Assembly (NCBI GenBank): GCA_021779535.1
Contig: JAJYAM010000004.1
Span: forward strand, 21,763 to 85,762
DNA from: Pseudomonadota bacterium
GTDB taxonomy: Bacteria; Pseudomonadota; Gammaproteobacteria; Steroidobacterales; Steroidobacteraceae
DNA: 64,000 nucleotides
Reading direction: 5' to 3'
Below, one piece after another: positions 54,657 to 62,597 of the stretch. The position numbers were made by a program, and so were the translations under genes. The stretch's first letter is position 1, and each line of letters begins with the position of its first letter. Under the pieces are notes generated by a model. The model searched no databases and had not been told where the DNA came from. It was given only the letters and a program-made list of their open reading frames with translations.

Positions 54657-55211
54657 TCACGGGCAATTGCTGGACGATGGCACGCGTACCGCGGTGCCCT
54701 CGTGAATGGTGTAGGTCGCGCTGGTGACGGCATCCTGCGCGGTCGCCTGCGAGTCCCAGACGCTGTTCGAGCACATCGAGCTCGCGCTCGTCCCGCCGAC
54801 GACGCCGAAGCTCTGGCTCGCGCCGACGAGGCATCCGGCGTCGTTCGGGTTGCTGAAATCCAGCGAGGAAATCGGTATCGGCTGGATCCCGAGGCAGTTC
54901 AGCTTGATGGTCACGGTGATATCGGGGATACCGTCGCCGTTCACGTCGGTGCAGGTCGTGTTGGGGACGCCGTTGCAAGGATTCGGAATCGCGTTCGCGG
55001 GCGTCACGGTGAACTGCGTGCTGCTGACGACCTGCTCGATCGCCGCCTGCGCAGCGGCCATGGCGGCCTGGCGGTGCTGCATGTTGCCTGCGATCTGCAG
55101 ATTCGCACTCGCGAGCCGGAACGTGGTCACCGCGAGGATGGTGATCAGGAGCAGCATGATCAGGCTGATGATCAACGTCATGCCGCGTTGCCGCGCGTGA
55201 AAATTCGTCAC
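54657..55211 (-). CDS. pilX: PilX-like minor pilin
   Basis: A 184-residue prepilin-like protein: MTNFHARQRG then MTLIISLIMLLLITILAV, cleaved after the Gly and lacking the Glu at position 5, as in PilX/GspK-type tip pilins. The PilX N-terminal domain shows QAAMAAAQAAIEQ. Six Cys follow in the mature part (GVPNTTCTDVNGDG), including a Ca2+-like DVNGDGIPD. GTG 55211 overlaps the pilW stop and has GGAGGA 8 bases upstream. Confidence 0.9.
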   Translation of the reverse strand: MTNFHARQRGMTLIISLIMLLLITILAVTTFRLASANLQIAGNMQHRQAAMAAAQAAIEQVVSSTQFTVTPANAIPNPCNGVPNTTCTDVNGDGIPDITVTIKLNCLGIQPIPISSLDFSNPNDAGCLVGASQSFGVVGGTSASSMCSNSVWDSQATAQDAVTSATYTIHEGTAVRVPSSSNCP

Positions 55212-56281
55212 GGCGTATTCCTCCCGGAAACGTTGTTGAGGCGCACCTCGGCCTCGTAGACATGCCGCTTGTAGCCGTCGTTGAACGGACCGACCGTATT
55301 CACGCTGCCGTCGGCGTTCCGGCCGAGCGTGTAGGTCTTCTGGTCCACGTATCCCAGCGTGGTCGTCGGATTCCGGCTCAGCAGGTCGATCTTTACCGCC
55401 ACGACGTTGCGCCAGTAGCTCATGCAGAGCGCCGGCGCGCAGGCGTTCAGCTGGTCGGGAGCCGCGGTGAACACCGCGGGCGCACCGGTCGTCGGCACGG
55501 AGGTGTCGATCCCGTATTCGATCTGCAGATTCTCGATGCCGTCCACCAGCGGCACGATCACGAAACCGCCGGAACCGAGCTCCGCGCGCTTCAGGGTCGG
55601 GACGCCGTCGCCGGGCTTGTCGTCGTTCGCGATGAAATAGATGTGCGTTTCGTACTGGTGCCACGCGGCGGTCGTCGTGCAATCCTTCAGATGCAGCTTG
55701 AGGCTCGCCACGCTCGTGTCGAGCGCGTAGTAGGTGGTGAAGTTACCCGATCCGAGCTCCGTGCTGTCGTTGCAGTCCGACGCCTGGAAATACGGAGCGC
55801 CGCTGACGTACGGATCGCAGCCGGGATCGCCGACCGCACAGGTGCTCGCACGGCGCACCACGAGGATGTCGGTGCCGGCGCGCAAGTCGCTCAGGCAGGT
55901 CGGCGCATTGGCGCCGTTGTCATAGCCTTGTACCGAGAGCGCAAGGGCCCCGTTGAGACCGGCCACCGACGTGTCGCAAGGGTCCGGCTTGGTCGCCGGC
56001 GTCGGCAGCACAACGGGGTTGAACTCGGCGAGATAGCCCGCGTTGTGCAGGTCGTCGGTGAGAAGCTGCATTGCGTAGCGGCCGTTCTCGATTTCCTGGT
56101 TGGCGCGATCGATCTCGTTCCGCGCACGGCTGTTGTTCGCGAACAGCGTCGCGAGGCCGGCGAGGATCAAGAGGCCGATGGTCACCGCGATCATCAGCTC
56201 GACGATCGAGTAGCCGGCCTGCGGCGATGGCGGCGCACGCCCGGTCCGAGGTCGCATCGCACGGTGCCGCGTCACAAGCAT
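55208..56281 (-). CDS. pilW: PilW-like minor pilin
   Basis: A 357-residue minor pilin with a 23-residue leader ending SPQAG before YSIVELMIAVTIGLLILAG, with Glu5 present. Conserved MQLLTDDLHNAGYLAEF follows, then a long Cys-containing C-terminal domain (CLSDLRAGTDILVVRRAS, ENLQIEYGIDT). PilW is part of the tip complex with PilV, PilX, FimT and PilY1. Its ATG overlaps the end of pilV; ATG 56257 is an alternative start. Its TGA overlaps the pilX GTG. Confidence 0.92.
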   Translation of the reverse strand: MLVTRHRAMRPRTGRAPPSPQAGYSIVELMIAVTIGLLILAGLATLFANNSRARNEIDRANQEIENGRYAMQLLTDDLHNAGYLAEFNPVVLPTPATKPDPCDTSVAGLNGALALSVQGYDNGANAPTCLSDLRAGTDILVVRRASTCAVGDPGCDPYVSGAPYFQASDCNDSTELGSGNFTTYYALDTSVASLKLHLKDCTTTAAWHQYETHIYFIANDDKPGDGVPTLKRAELGSGGFVIVPLVDGIENLQIEYGIDTSVPTTGAPAVFTAAPDQLNACAPALCMSYWRNVVAVKIDLLSRNPTTTLGYVDQKTYTLGRNADGSVNTVGPFNDGYKRHVYEAEVRLNNVSGRNTP

Positions 56282-56859
56282 GTGGTCGTCCCCACGTACA
56301 CGGCCGTCGAGACCAGGTGCCGGTATGCATCGTTCGCGCCGTAATCGCCGGCGGCGCAGGACCGGGCGGGGGTCGTGGTGGGGCTGATGCCCTGCCAGGC
56401 GACCGATACCCGGTAGATACCGGGCGTGCAGACGCCCGGCGCGGGATTCGACGCCTGAACCTGCACGATGCAGCCGCGCGCACCGATAATGCCGCCCACG
56501 TTCGCGGTCAGGCTTTCTTCGGACGCGCCCTTCAGCTCGTTACTCCACTCGCATAGGTCGCGGGCGGGTCCTACGGCCAGCGTCGTGCAATCGCTCGGCA
56601 TGCTGTCGCCCGTGCCGACCGTGCCGGTGGTCACGTAACTCGCAGCCTGGTCACGATCCGCGCTGATCCTCTCCACCATGTCATTCATCGCGATGACCGC
56701 CTGCGAGCGCTGGTAGGACTCCATCTGCGCAAGGCTCATGTTCGTCTGCAAGGCCGCGACCCCGAGCAGGCCGATCGCGAGGATCACGAGCGTGATCAGC
56801 ACCTCGATCAACGAAATGCCGTGCTGGCGGTTGCGTTGCGCAGGGGCATGGGTCAGCAC
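56272..56859 (-). CDS. pilV: PilV-like minor pilin
   Basis: A 195-residue minor pilin: leader MLTHAPAQRNRQHG then ISLIEVLITLVILAIGLLG, with Glu5 present, followed by the PilV hallmark AALQTNMSLAQMESYQRSQA and MNDMVERISADRD. Four Cys lie in the C-terminal domain. GTG 56859 is taken as start, with GAGGG 7 bases upstream, one base after the fimT stop. It is part of the pilE-fimT-pilV-pilW-pilX-pilY1 operon. Confidence 0.92.
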   Translation of the reverse strand: MLTHAPAQRNRQHGISLIEVLITLVILAIGLLGVAALQTNMSLAQMESYQRSQAVIAMNDMVERISADRDQAASYVTTGTVGTGDSMPSDCTTLAVGPARDLCEWSNELKGASEESLTANVGGIIGARGCIVQVQASNPAPGVCTPGIYRVSVAWQGISPTTTPARSCAAGDYGANDAYRHLVSTAVYVGTTTCL

Positions 56860-57314
56860 GTAGTGCCCTCGACCAGGTACGGGCGACCCGTCAGGTCGAC
56901 CGACAGGCATTGCGAGAACACCGCGGATCCGGCAGTCGCGGTCACCAGGAAGACCGGCGCGGTACCCGCCAGCAGGCGTCCGGACGCCTCGTACGTGACC
57001 GCCGCCGTCGGACCTTGGATCACGACCCCGGTCACCGCGCCATGGTCGTCGAGCACGTTCGACTGATTGGCCGGATCCAAGACCTGCCAACCGCCATCCC
57101 AGCCGCCCGCAACGGGAGTCAGCGACACGCTGGCATTGCGGGTGATGGCCTCAGAGCGCGCCGTCAGCAGCGACTCGAACAGTTCGCTCGAAGCCGCCTT
57201 GGCACGCTGGTCGGCGATCAGACTCGTGAATCCGGGAACCGCAATCGTCGCGAGGATCGCCCCGATCGCGATCGCGACGATCAGCTCGATCAACGTGAAA
57301 CCACGGGCGTCCAC
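56853..57314 (-). CDS. fimT: FimT/GspH-like minor pilin
   Basis: A 153-residue minor pilin with the shortest leader (MDARG) before FTLIELIVAIAIGAILATI; cleavage Gly and Glu5 both present. The C-terminal domain has GspH/FimT features (LLTARSEAITRNASVSLTP, GWDGGWQVLDPA). FimT proteins in some species also bind DNA for natural transformation. GTG 57314 starts 6 bases after the pilE stop. Confidence 0.9.
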   Translation of the reverse strand: MDARGFTLIELIVAIAIGAILATIAVPGFTSLIADQRAKAASSELFESLLTARSEAITRNASVSLTPVAGGWDGGWQVLDPANQSNVLDDHGAVTGVVIQGPTAAVTYEASGRLLAGTAPVFLVTATAGSAVFSQCLSVDLTGRPYLVEGTTC

Positions 57315-57320
57315 GCGGGT

Positions 57321-57740
57321 CTACCAGACGCTCGAAGGCGATTTCGCGCCGGTGTTGTCGATCGAGAGCGTCACGTCGGAAGCCTGCGCCGTGCCTGGAA
57401 TCGGCACCGCGCTCGCAACGAAAGTGGGCGGCACGGCCGAGGCCGGCGCGGAAATCGAAACCGTATAGAAGGCCGACACGCCTGCGGGAATCGTGACGTT
57501 CAACGTGGCGACATCCGGCGCATAGGCGCGGGCATCAAGCAGGTATTGCTGCTGGCGCTGTGCGATGTCCATCAACACCGACTCGGCGTCGCTGCGACGG
57601 CCTTTGACGACCGCGTATTCGTAACTCGGATAAGCGATCGCCGCCAGGATCGCGACGATCAACACCACGATCATGAGCTCGACGAGCGTGAATCCTCGCG
57701 AGATCGTCCGAGCACCGGCGGTCCCCGTGCTGATTGACAT
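57321..57740 (-). CDS. pilE: PilE-like type IV pilin
   Basis: A 139-residue prepilin with leader TISRG then FTLVELMIVVLIVAILAAIAYP, the standard cleavage and Glu5. A C-terminal globular domain has RRSDAESVLMDIAQRQQQYLLDARAYA and a predicted beta sheet, with no Cys pair, so it is more like the PilE minor pilins than PilA. ATG 57740 has GGGGAG 10 bases upstream. It is the first gene of the minor pilin operon. Confidence 0.9.
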   Translation of the reverse strand: MSISTGTAGARTISRGFTLVELMIVVLIVAILAAIAYPSYEYAVVKGRRSDAESVLMDIAQRQQQYLLDARAYAPDVATLNVTIPAGVSAFYTVSISAPASAVPPTFVASAVPIPGTAQASDVTLSIDNTGAKSPSSVW

Positions 57741-58365
57741 GGCCGAAAGCTCCCCTTGCACACCAATTGGTACTTTTCCGGCCGCGCGGGATCGAGACAC
57801 CCGCTGCGGCCGAAGCAACCACGCCTCAAATTAGCGGCTAATCAAGCGGTACTCATGGACATAATTCACGGTTATCGCGATCGGACCTATGCATTGCTCC
57901 CCAAAATCGGCGTCCCGAGCGCCAATCCCGGGCCAGGGAACGCCGCGCCGCCCGCGCCGCGCCGCGTTGCATCGCCGCATTGACGGTGTTCACCAACACA
58001 ACATTCGCGCATCCCGCGGATGCCCGCGAGGAGGGCGCCGAGCGGGGTCCTGCCACGTGCCGGTCGGCAGCGTCAGCAGCCCGACCCGTAACCTGGAGCG
58101 ACGCGCCGGCAGCGACGGTCCGGTCACCACGATCATCGGGCGGGTTATCGTGCACGCGCCGGGATGTTATCGTGTCTGCCCCGCCCGCGGGCGCCGGGCG
58201 CCTCGAAACGACCATGCCGATCCGCGCGCATAGTCCCGTCTCCCCGCCGTGCGCGCCGTGCCGGCCGCACGGCCCGACACTCGCACACCACGGGCGATCG
58301 AAGTGCGCGGGTCGGCCGACAGGATCCACCCCCTTACGCAATTCTCGTTGAAAGAGGTCCGCTCC
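57741..58365. other. Intergenic region between the pilus operon and doxDA
   Basis: No convincing gene in 625 bases. Near the pilE side lie two dyads: a GC-rich hairpin (57779-57812, arms CGGCCGC-G-CGGG and CCCG-c-t-GCGGCCG, 9-base loop) inside the predicted pilE leader, and a perfect ATTAGC-G-GCTAAT palindrome (57830-57842) about 90 bases upstream of pilE. ACCAATTGGT (57762-57771) is a third palindrome next to the pilE ribosome site. The right half, towards doxDA, shows only composition typical of the genome. Confidence 0.5.
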
Positions 58366-59439
58366 ATGCCTACCGATGCCAAGACCACCGGGACCCCGCG
58401 ATCCGCCGACTGGCGGATCGCGGGTATCGCGCTGCTCAGCGCGCGCTTCGTGCAAGGATGGATCTATTGGGGCGGCGGGAGCCGTCGATTCATCTACGCG
58501 CCGAAGAAGCTCGATCCGCATGCGGCGCACTGGATGGCGAACAAGTTCCAGACCGCGATGCCGGGCGCGCTGCTCGGGACGGATCACCTGGTCAGCTACC
58601 TGCTGCAGCATTTCTACCTGCTCTATGCGGGCATCATCATCTTCAGCGCGGTGGAGCTCGTCTTCGGTCTGTTCCTGATCTTCGGCTTCCTGACCCGGCT
58701 GAGCGCGCTCGTCACGATGGGCCTGAGCGTCGTGCTGATGTTGCTGTTCGGTTGGCAAGGGGCCACCTGCATCGACGAGTGGACGATGGCGGCCTGCAAT
58801 TTCGGGATCGGTGCGACGCTGCTCGCGGGCGGTGCGGGTGCCTATTCGATCGACGCATGGCTCGAACGGACGCGGCCGGCGCTCGCGGGCAAGTCGTGGT
58901 TCCGTTGGATCGCCAGCGGTGCTTTGCCGGAGAAGACCCTCGAGTCGCTCGGCAAGGCGCTCTGGGTCGTGACGATCCTGTTCGTGGTGTCGACCTATCA
59001 CTACTACCGCGGTTCGGTCGTGACGCCGTTCCACTCCGGTCCCGTGAGCCCGTCGAAGCATCACGTGACCCTGAGCGCCGCGGTCGTGCGCGGCGACGGG
59101 GGCGTCTCGTTCCACGCCTACCTCGACGGGGGCACGCCGGCCGTCCCGGCGCACATCGTGCGGATCGTGCTCCGCGGGCCGGATGGACGCACCGTCGAAA
59201 CCTGGAATGGCGCGAGTCTGGAAGCGCTTCCGAAGTCCGCGTTCTCGAACGATTACCTGTACAACCGGTTCGGACCCGGGTTCGAGAGCATCCAGGCGGG
59301 CGTCGGCTCCAAGGCGACCATCGCGTTGCCCGCGGCTCGGGCCGGACTGCTGCTCGCGCCCGGCCGTTACGTGATCGAGGCGACCACGATCGACGCGAAT
59401 CGGTTCACGACGAGCGCGATGCTCGGCACCACCGGTTGA
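58366..59439 (+). CDS. doxDA: Thiosulfate:quinone oxidoreductase, fused DoxD-DoxA
   Basis: A 357-residue membrane protein combining DoxD (residues about 15-190, four TM helices: WRIAGIALLSARFVQGWIY, IIIFSAVELVFGLFLIFGF, GLSVVLMLLFGW, ACNFGIGATLLAGG) and a DoxA-like soluble domain (about 210-357, STYHYYRGSVVTPF, VRIVLRGPDGRTVETWNG). In Acidianus the two are separate subunits of an enzyme that oxidises thiosulfate to tetrathionate, passing electrons to quinones. In acidithiobacilli and others they are fused as here. ATG 58366 has GAGG 8 bases upstream. Known family; substrate inferred. Confidence 0.82.
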   Translation: MPTDAKTTGTPRSADWRIAGIALLSARFVQGWIYWGGGSRRFIYAPKKLDPHAAHWMANKFQTAMPGALLGTDHLVSYLLQHFYLLYAGIIIFSAVELVFGLFLIFGFLTRLSALVTMGLSVVLMLLFGWQGATCIDEWTMAACNFGIGATLLAGGAGAYSIDAWLERTRPALAGKSWFRWIASGALPEKTLESLGKALWVVTILFVVSTYHYYRGSVVTPFHSGPVSPSKHHVTLSAAVVRGDGGVSFHAYLDGGTPAVPAHIVRIVLRGPDGRTVETWNGASLEALPKSAFSNDYLYNRFGPGFESIQAGVGSKATIALPAARAGLLLAPGRYVIEATTIDANRFTTSAMLGTTG

Positions 59440-59596
59440 CCCGAGCGCCCACGGGGTGGCGCGGTGCGCGACCCCGCGGGTTCCGCGAGGCCCCCGGGGG
59501 GCGCGCAGCGGGGAACTGTCGCCGATTGGCGACCCGGGAACTCCGCGGCCGCGATCGAGTCGATCTTGTCACAACGAACCACCGTGGGGGATTCCG

Positions 59597-60145
59597 ATGA
59601 TCAAACGATGCTTGCCGCTCGCGGCACCCTTGCTCGTATTGTCCGGCACCGCCGGCGCGGCCGGATTTGGGACGTCCCAGTACGACTTCGCACCGTACGT
59701 CGGTGCGAACATCGGGATCCTGCGCTACGACGAAAGCGGGCTGACGACCGTGAGCCCCAGCTTGATCATCGCGCGCGTCGGCATGCCGTTGTCCGATTAT
59801 TTCGGCATCGAGGGCCGGATCGGGACCGGGCTCTCGAGCGACAACAGCGCCGGCGCCGCGGTGAGCGTCGGAACGGTCGGCGGCGCGTATCTCAAGGGTT
59901 CCTACCCGATCTTGCCGACGTTCTCGGTCTACGGCGTCGCCGGACTCGGCACGCTGAGCCTGAGCCGCAACTTCGGTGACGGGCACACCACCACCACCGG
60001 CCTGTCGTTCGGCGTCGGCGGCGACGTCGCGTTGCGCGGCGCGCTCGGATTGAACTTCGAATGGACGCATTTCCCGGGCGGCACCGACGCCGGGTATTCC
60101 TACAACTCGGACGTGTTCAGCGCCGGCGTGAGCTGGCGCTTCTAG
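59597..60145 (+). CDS. Outer membrane beta-barrel protein (OmpA-like small porin fold)
   Basis: A 182-residue protein with a signal peptide (IKRCLPLAAPLLVLSGTAGA) and about eight predicted beta strands (YDFAPYVGANIGILRYD, LIIARVGMPLSDYFGIEGRI, VYGVAGLGTLSLSRNF, FGVGGDVALRGALGLNFEW), ending in WRF, the C-terminal aromatic signal for outer-membrane barrels. Role unknown. ATG 59597 follows a GGGGGA ribosome site. It lies 157 bases after doxDA on the same strand and is convergent with amtB. Confidence 0.85.
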   Translation: MIKRCLPLAAPLLVLSGTAGAAGFGTSQYDFAPYVGANIGILRYDESGLTTVSPSLIIARVGMPLSDYFGIEGRIGTGLSSDNSAGAAVSVGTVGGAYLKGSYPILPTFSVYGVAGLGTLSLSRNFGDGHTTTTGLSFGVGGDVALRGALGLNFEWTHFPGGTDAGYSYNSDVFSAGVSWRF

Positions 60146-60187
60146 GGTTGCGCACCGGACGCGGGCGCAGCGCGGGAGGCGGTGGCG

Positions 60188-60213
60188 GCGCGGGGCACGA
60201 TGGTGCCCCGCGC
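60188..60213. terminator. Bidirectional hairpin between the beta-barrel gene and amtB
   Basis: GCGCGGGGCAC (60188-60198), loop GATG and GTGCCCCGCGC (60203-60213) form a perfect 11-bp stem between two convergent genes. It ends 2 bases before the amtB stop. No U-tract is present on either strand. Placement and stability suggest a terminator or RNA-end-stabilising element. Confidence 0.65.
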
Positions 60214-60215
60214 GA

Positions 60216-61538
60216 TCATTCGATCGCTTCGCCGTGCAATGCGATATCGAGTCCTTCGCGTTCTTCGTCCGTACTCACGCGCAGTCCGATCGTGAGGTCG
60301 ATCGCCTTGAGGATCGCGACGCTCGCCAGGAAGCTCCAGGCCAAGGTCGCGACGACGCCCTTCGACTGCGTGAGCACGCTGCCGGTCGCGCCGCTGACCG
60401 CCTTGCTGACGAGCGCGCCGGTCAGCAATGCACCGAGAATTCCGCCGACGCCGTGGACACCGAATGCGTCGAGCGCATCGTCGTAGCCGAGCCACTTCTT
60501 CATCGACGTGGCCGACGCATAACAGACGACTCCCGCGAGCGCGCCGATCAGCACCGCCGAGTTCGGCGTGACGAAGCCCGCGGCCGGCGTGATCGCGACG
60601 AGTCCGGCGACCGCGCCGGACGCGATGCCGAGCACGCTCGGCCTGCCCTTCAGCAGCCATTCGGTGAACATCCAGGTGATCGCCGCGGCCGCCGCGGCGA
60701 CCTGGGTGGCCAGGAACGCCATGCCGGCGCGACCGTCGGAGACGAGCGCAGACCCCGCATTGAACCCGAACCATCCCACCCACAGCAGGGCCGCGCCGAT
60801 CACGGTCAAGGTCAGGTTGTGCGGAGCCATCGCCGTCCGGCCGTAGCCGACGCGCTTCCCGAGCATCAATGCCGACGCCAGGCCCGCAATCCCGGCGTTG
60901 ACGTGGACGACGGTGCCGCCGGCGAAATCGAGCTGCGTGGCGGCGAACCAGCCGCCCGGTGCCCACATCCAATGCGCGACCGGGCAGTACACGACCAGCA
61001 ACCAGATCGACATGAACCAGAGCATCGCCGAGAACTTCATCCGCTCCGCGAGCGAGCCGCAGATCAACGCCGGCGTGATGATCGCGAACGTGCCCTGGAA
61101 CATCGCGTACACGGACTCGGGGATCGTCGGCGCGAGCGGCGACACGCTGACCAGGCCCGCGTCGTGCAGGTAGACGATGCCGTCGAAGAACGCCCGTCCG
61201 AGGCCGCCGAGGTACGGCGTGGGACCGGTCGTGAACGCGAGCGAGTAACCGACCGCCCACCACAGGATCGTGACCACGCAGGTGATCGCGAAGCTCTGCA
61301 TCAAGGTCGACAGCACGTTCTTCTTGCGAACCATCCCGCCGTAGAACAACGCGAGTCCCGGCACCGTCATCATCAACACGAGGGCGGTGGACGTGAGCAT
61401 CCACGCGGTATCGCCGGCGCTGATTCGAGCGAACGGAACGACGTCCGGCTGGACCGGGGCCGCCGCGGCGCTCGCGGCCACGAACAGCGCGGCCACCGGG
61501 GCACCCTGCAGCCAGAACGATCTCGGCGAGTGACTCAT
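60216..61538 (-). CDS. amtB: Ammonium transporter AmtB
   Basis: A 440-residue inner-membrane ammonium channel with a signal peptide (RSFWLQGAPVAALFVAASAAA) and eleven TM helices. Conserved landmarks: the Phe gate in AMFQGTFAIITPAL, WWAVGYSLAF, the pore His pair in VVHVNAGIAGLASAL and FGVHGVGGILGAL, and the C-terminal RVSTDEEREGLDIALHGE. AmtB imports ammonium when nitrogen is scarce. The usual glnK partner is not adjacent. ATG 61538 is preceded by a sigma-54 promoter and two NtrC boxes (separate entries), so expression should follow nitrogen limitation. Confidence 0.95.
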   Translation of the reverse strand: MSHSPRSFWLQGAPVAALFVAASAAAAPVQPDVVPFARISAGDTAWMLTSTALVLMMTVPGLALFYGGMVRKKNVLSTLMQSFAITCVVTILWWAVGYSLAFTTGPTPYLGGLGRAFFDGIVYLHDAGLVSVSPLAPTIPESVYAMFQGTFAIITPALICGSLAERMKFSAMLWFMSIWLLVVYCPVAHWMWAPGGWFAATQLDFAGGTVVHVNAGIAGLASALMLGKRVGYGRTAMAPHNLTLTVIGAALLWVGWFGFNAGSALVSDGRAGMAFLATQVAAAAAAITWMFTEWLLKGRPSVLGIASGAVAGLVAITPAAGFVTPNSAVLIGALAGVVCYASATSMKKWLGYDDALDAFGVHGVGGILGALLTGALVSKAVSGATGSVLTQSKGVVATLAWSFLASVAILKAIDLTIGLRVSTDEEREGLDIALHGEAIE

Positions 61539-61601
61539 CGATGCAACATCCTTACCGTGCCCACGAGCAGTCGCGCTCGAACCGGGCCCTGCGAGCACGG
61601 A

Positions 61602-61619
61602 AGCAATTCCGATGCCAAA
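61602..61619 (-). promoter_or_regulatory. Sigma-54 promoter of amtB
   Basis: On the minus strand the sequence reads TTGGCATCGGAATTGCT. GG and GC, at -24 and -12, are exactly 10 bases apart, as in the sigma-54 consensus TGGCAC-N5-TTGCW. The predicted start is near 61591, with a leader of about 53 bases to the amtB ATG. Confidence 0.85.
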
Positions 61620-61691
61620 CCAGGATCGCGAGGGAAATCGGCCGTCCGTGCGCCGGCTACGCGATTTTTGCAGCGCGCACCCGGGCGTGAC

Positions 61692-61727
61692 GCACCGGTC
61701 CGGTGCGCCACCGCACCACGGCGGTGC
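61692..61727. promoter_or_regulatory. Two tandem NtrC boxes upstream of amtB
   Basis: GCACC-GGTCC-GGTGC (61692-61706) and GCACC-ACGGC-GGTGC (61713-61727) both match the NtrC consensus TGCACC-N5-GGTGCA core. Their centres are 21 bases apart, two helical turns, which suits cooperative binding. Box centres lie about 108 and 129 bases upstream of the predicted amtB start, a distance usual for NtrC enhancers. They also lie about 105-140 bases upstream of the divergent GST start. Confidence 0.82.
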
Positions 61728-61830
61728 GCAGCGCACCCGCGCGGGCTGCGCGCGGACGGCGGGCTGGTAGGATACGGTCCGGCTGCCACCGCACCGGGAT
61801 GATCCGAGGTCAACCGAAAGGACAGCACGC

Positions 61831-62460
61831 ATGCGACTGTACGTCGACTCCAATTACGTGAGCCCCTATGCGCTCACCGCGTACGTGAGCCTGGTCGAGA
61901 AGGGCCTCGCTTTCGAGGTCGAACCGCTCGACCTCGCCCGGCGCGCGAACGAGGATGCGCCTTACGCACGCGCCTCGCTCACCCACCGCGTCCCGACGCT
62001 GATCGACGACGGCTTCGCGTTGTCGGAATCCTCGGCGATCGCCGAATACCTCGACGAGGCCTTCCCGCGCGGCACCCGCCTCTACCCGGGCGGGCCACGC
62101 GAAAGAGCGCGGGCGCGCCAGGTGCAGGCCTGGGTGCGCAGCGACCTGATGCCGATCCGCGAGGAGCGCCCGACGGTCGTCGTCTTCTGTGGGACGAAGC
62201 GGCCACCGCTGTCGTCGGCGGCCCAAGCCGCGGCGGACAAGCTCACGACGGCCGCACTCGCGTGGCTCGACGGTCCGCGGGAGCACCTGTGCGGGGACTG
62301 GTCGATCGCCGACGTGGACCTCGCGATGATGTTGCAGCGATTGGTCGCACACGGCGATCCCGTGCCGGCGCCGCTCGCCGAGTATGCGCACCGGCAATGG
62401 CGCCGCCCGAGCGTGCAGCGCTGGATCGCGCAGACCCGTCCCCCCGGCATCGACTACTGA
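61831..62460 (+). CDS. Glutathione S-transferase, YfcF-like
   Basis: A 209-residue cytosolic GST. The thioredoxin-fold N-terminus (LYVDSNYVSPYALTAYVSL, SLTHRVPTLIDDGFALSESSAIAEYLDE) binds glutathione; the Ser in NYVSPYA sits at the catalytic position. An all-helical C-terminal domain follows (LCGDWSIADVDLAMMLQRL). YfcF proteins have peroxide-related or disulfide-bond reductase activity; the substrate is open. ATG 61831 has AAAGGA 9 bases upstream. It is divergent from amtB and shares the NtrC-box region, though nitrogen control of GST is not established. Confidence 0.9.
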   Translation: MRLYVDSNYVSPYALTAYVSLVEKGLAFEVEPLDLARRANEDAPYARASLTHRVPTLIDDGFALSESSAIAEYLDEAFPRGTRLYPGGPRERARARQVQAWVRSDLMPIREERPTVVVFCGTKRPPLSSAAQAAADKLTTAALAWLDGPREHLCGDWSIADVDLAMMLQRLVAHGDPVPAPLAEYAHRQWRRPSVQRWIAQTRPPGIDY

Positions 62461-62516
62461 ACACCCCCCGCGGGCGCGCGCCGGCGCCCGTGATCCGATT
62501 CACGTTGTGAGTGCTT

Positions 62517-62534
62517 GTCACCCTGAGGGGTGAC
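62517..62534. terminator. Hairpin in the GST-lipoprotein intergenic region
   Basis: GTCACCC (62517-62523), loop TGAG and GGGTGAC (62528-62534) form a perfect 7-bp stem 57 bases after the GST stop and 64 bases before the lipoprotein start. It is probably a terminator or a leader element; no U-tract follows. Confidence 0.45.
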
Positions 62535-62597
62535 GTCAGGCACGCACATCCCGGGTACCGTCTCTCGCGCTCAGTTCAATCAGCGGGGTGAGGCATC

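Noticed and set aside
57741-58365. Short plus- and minus-strand frames in the gap between the pilus operon and doxDA
   Set aside because: No ribosome sites, motifs or sensible composition.
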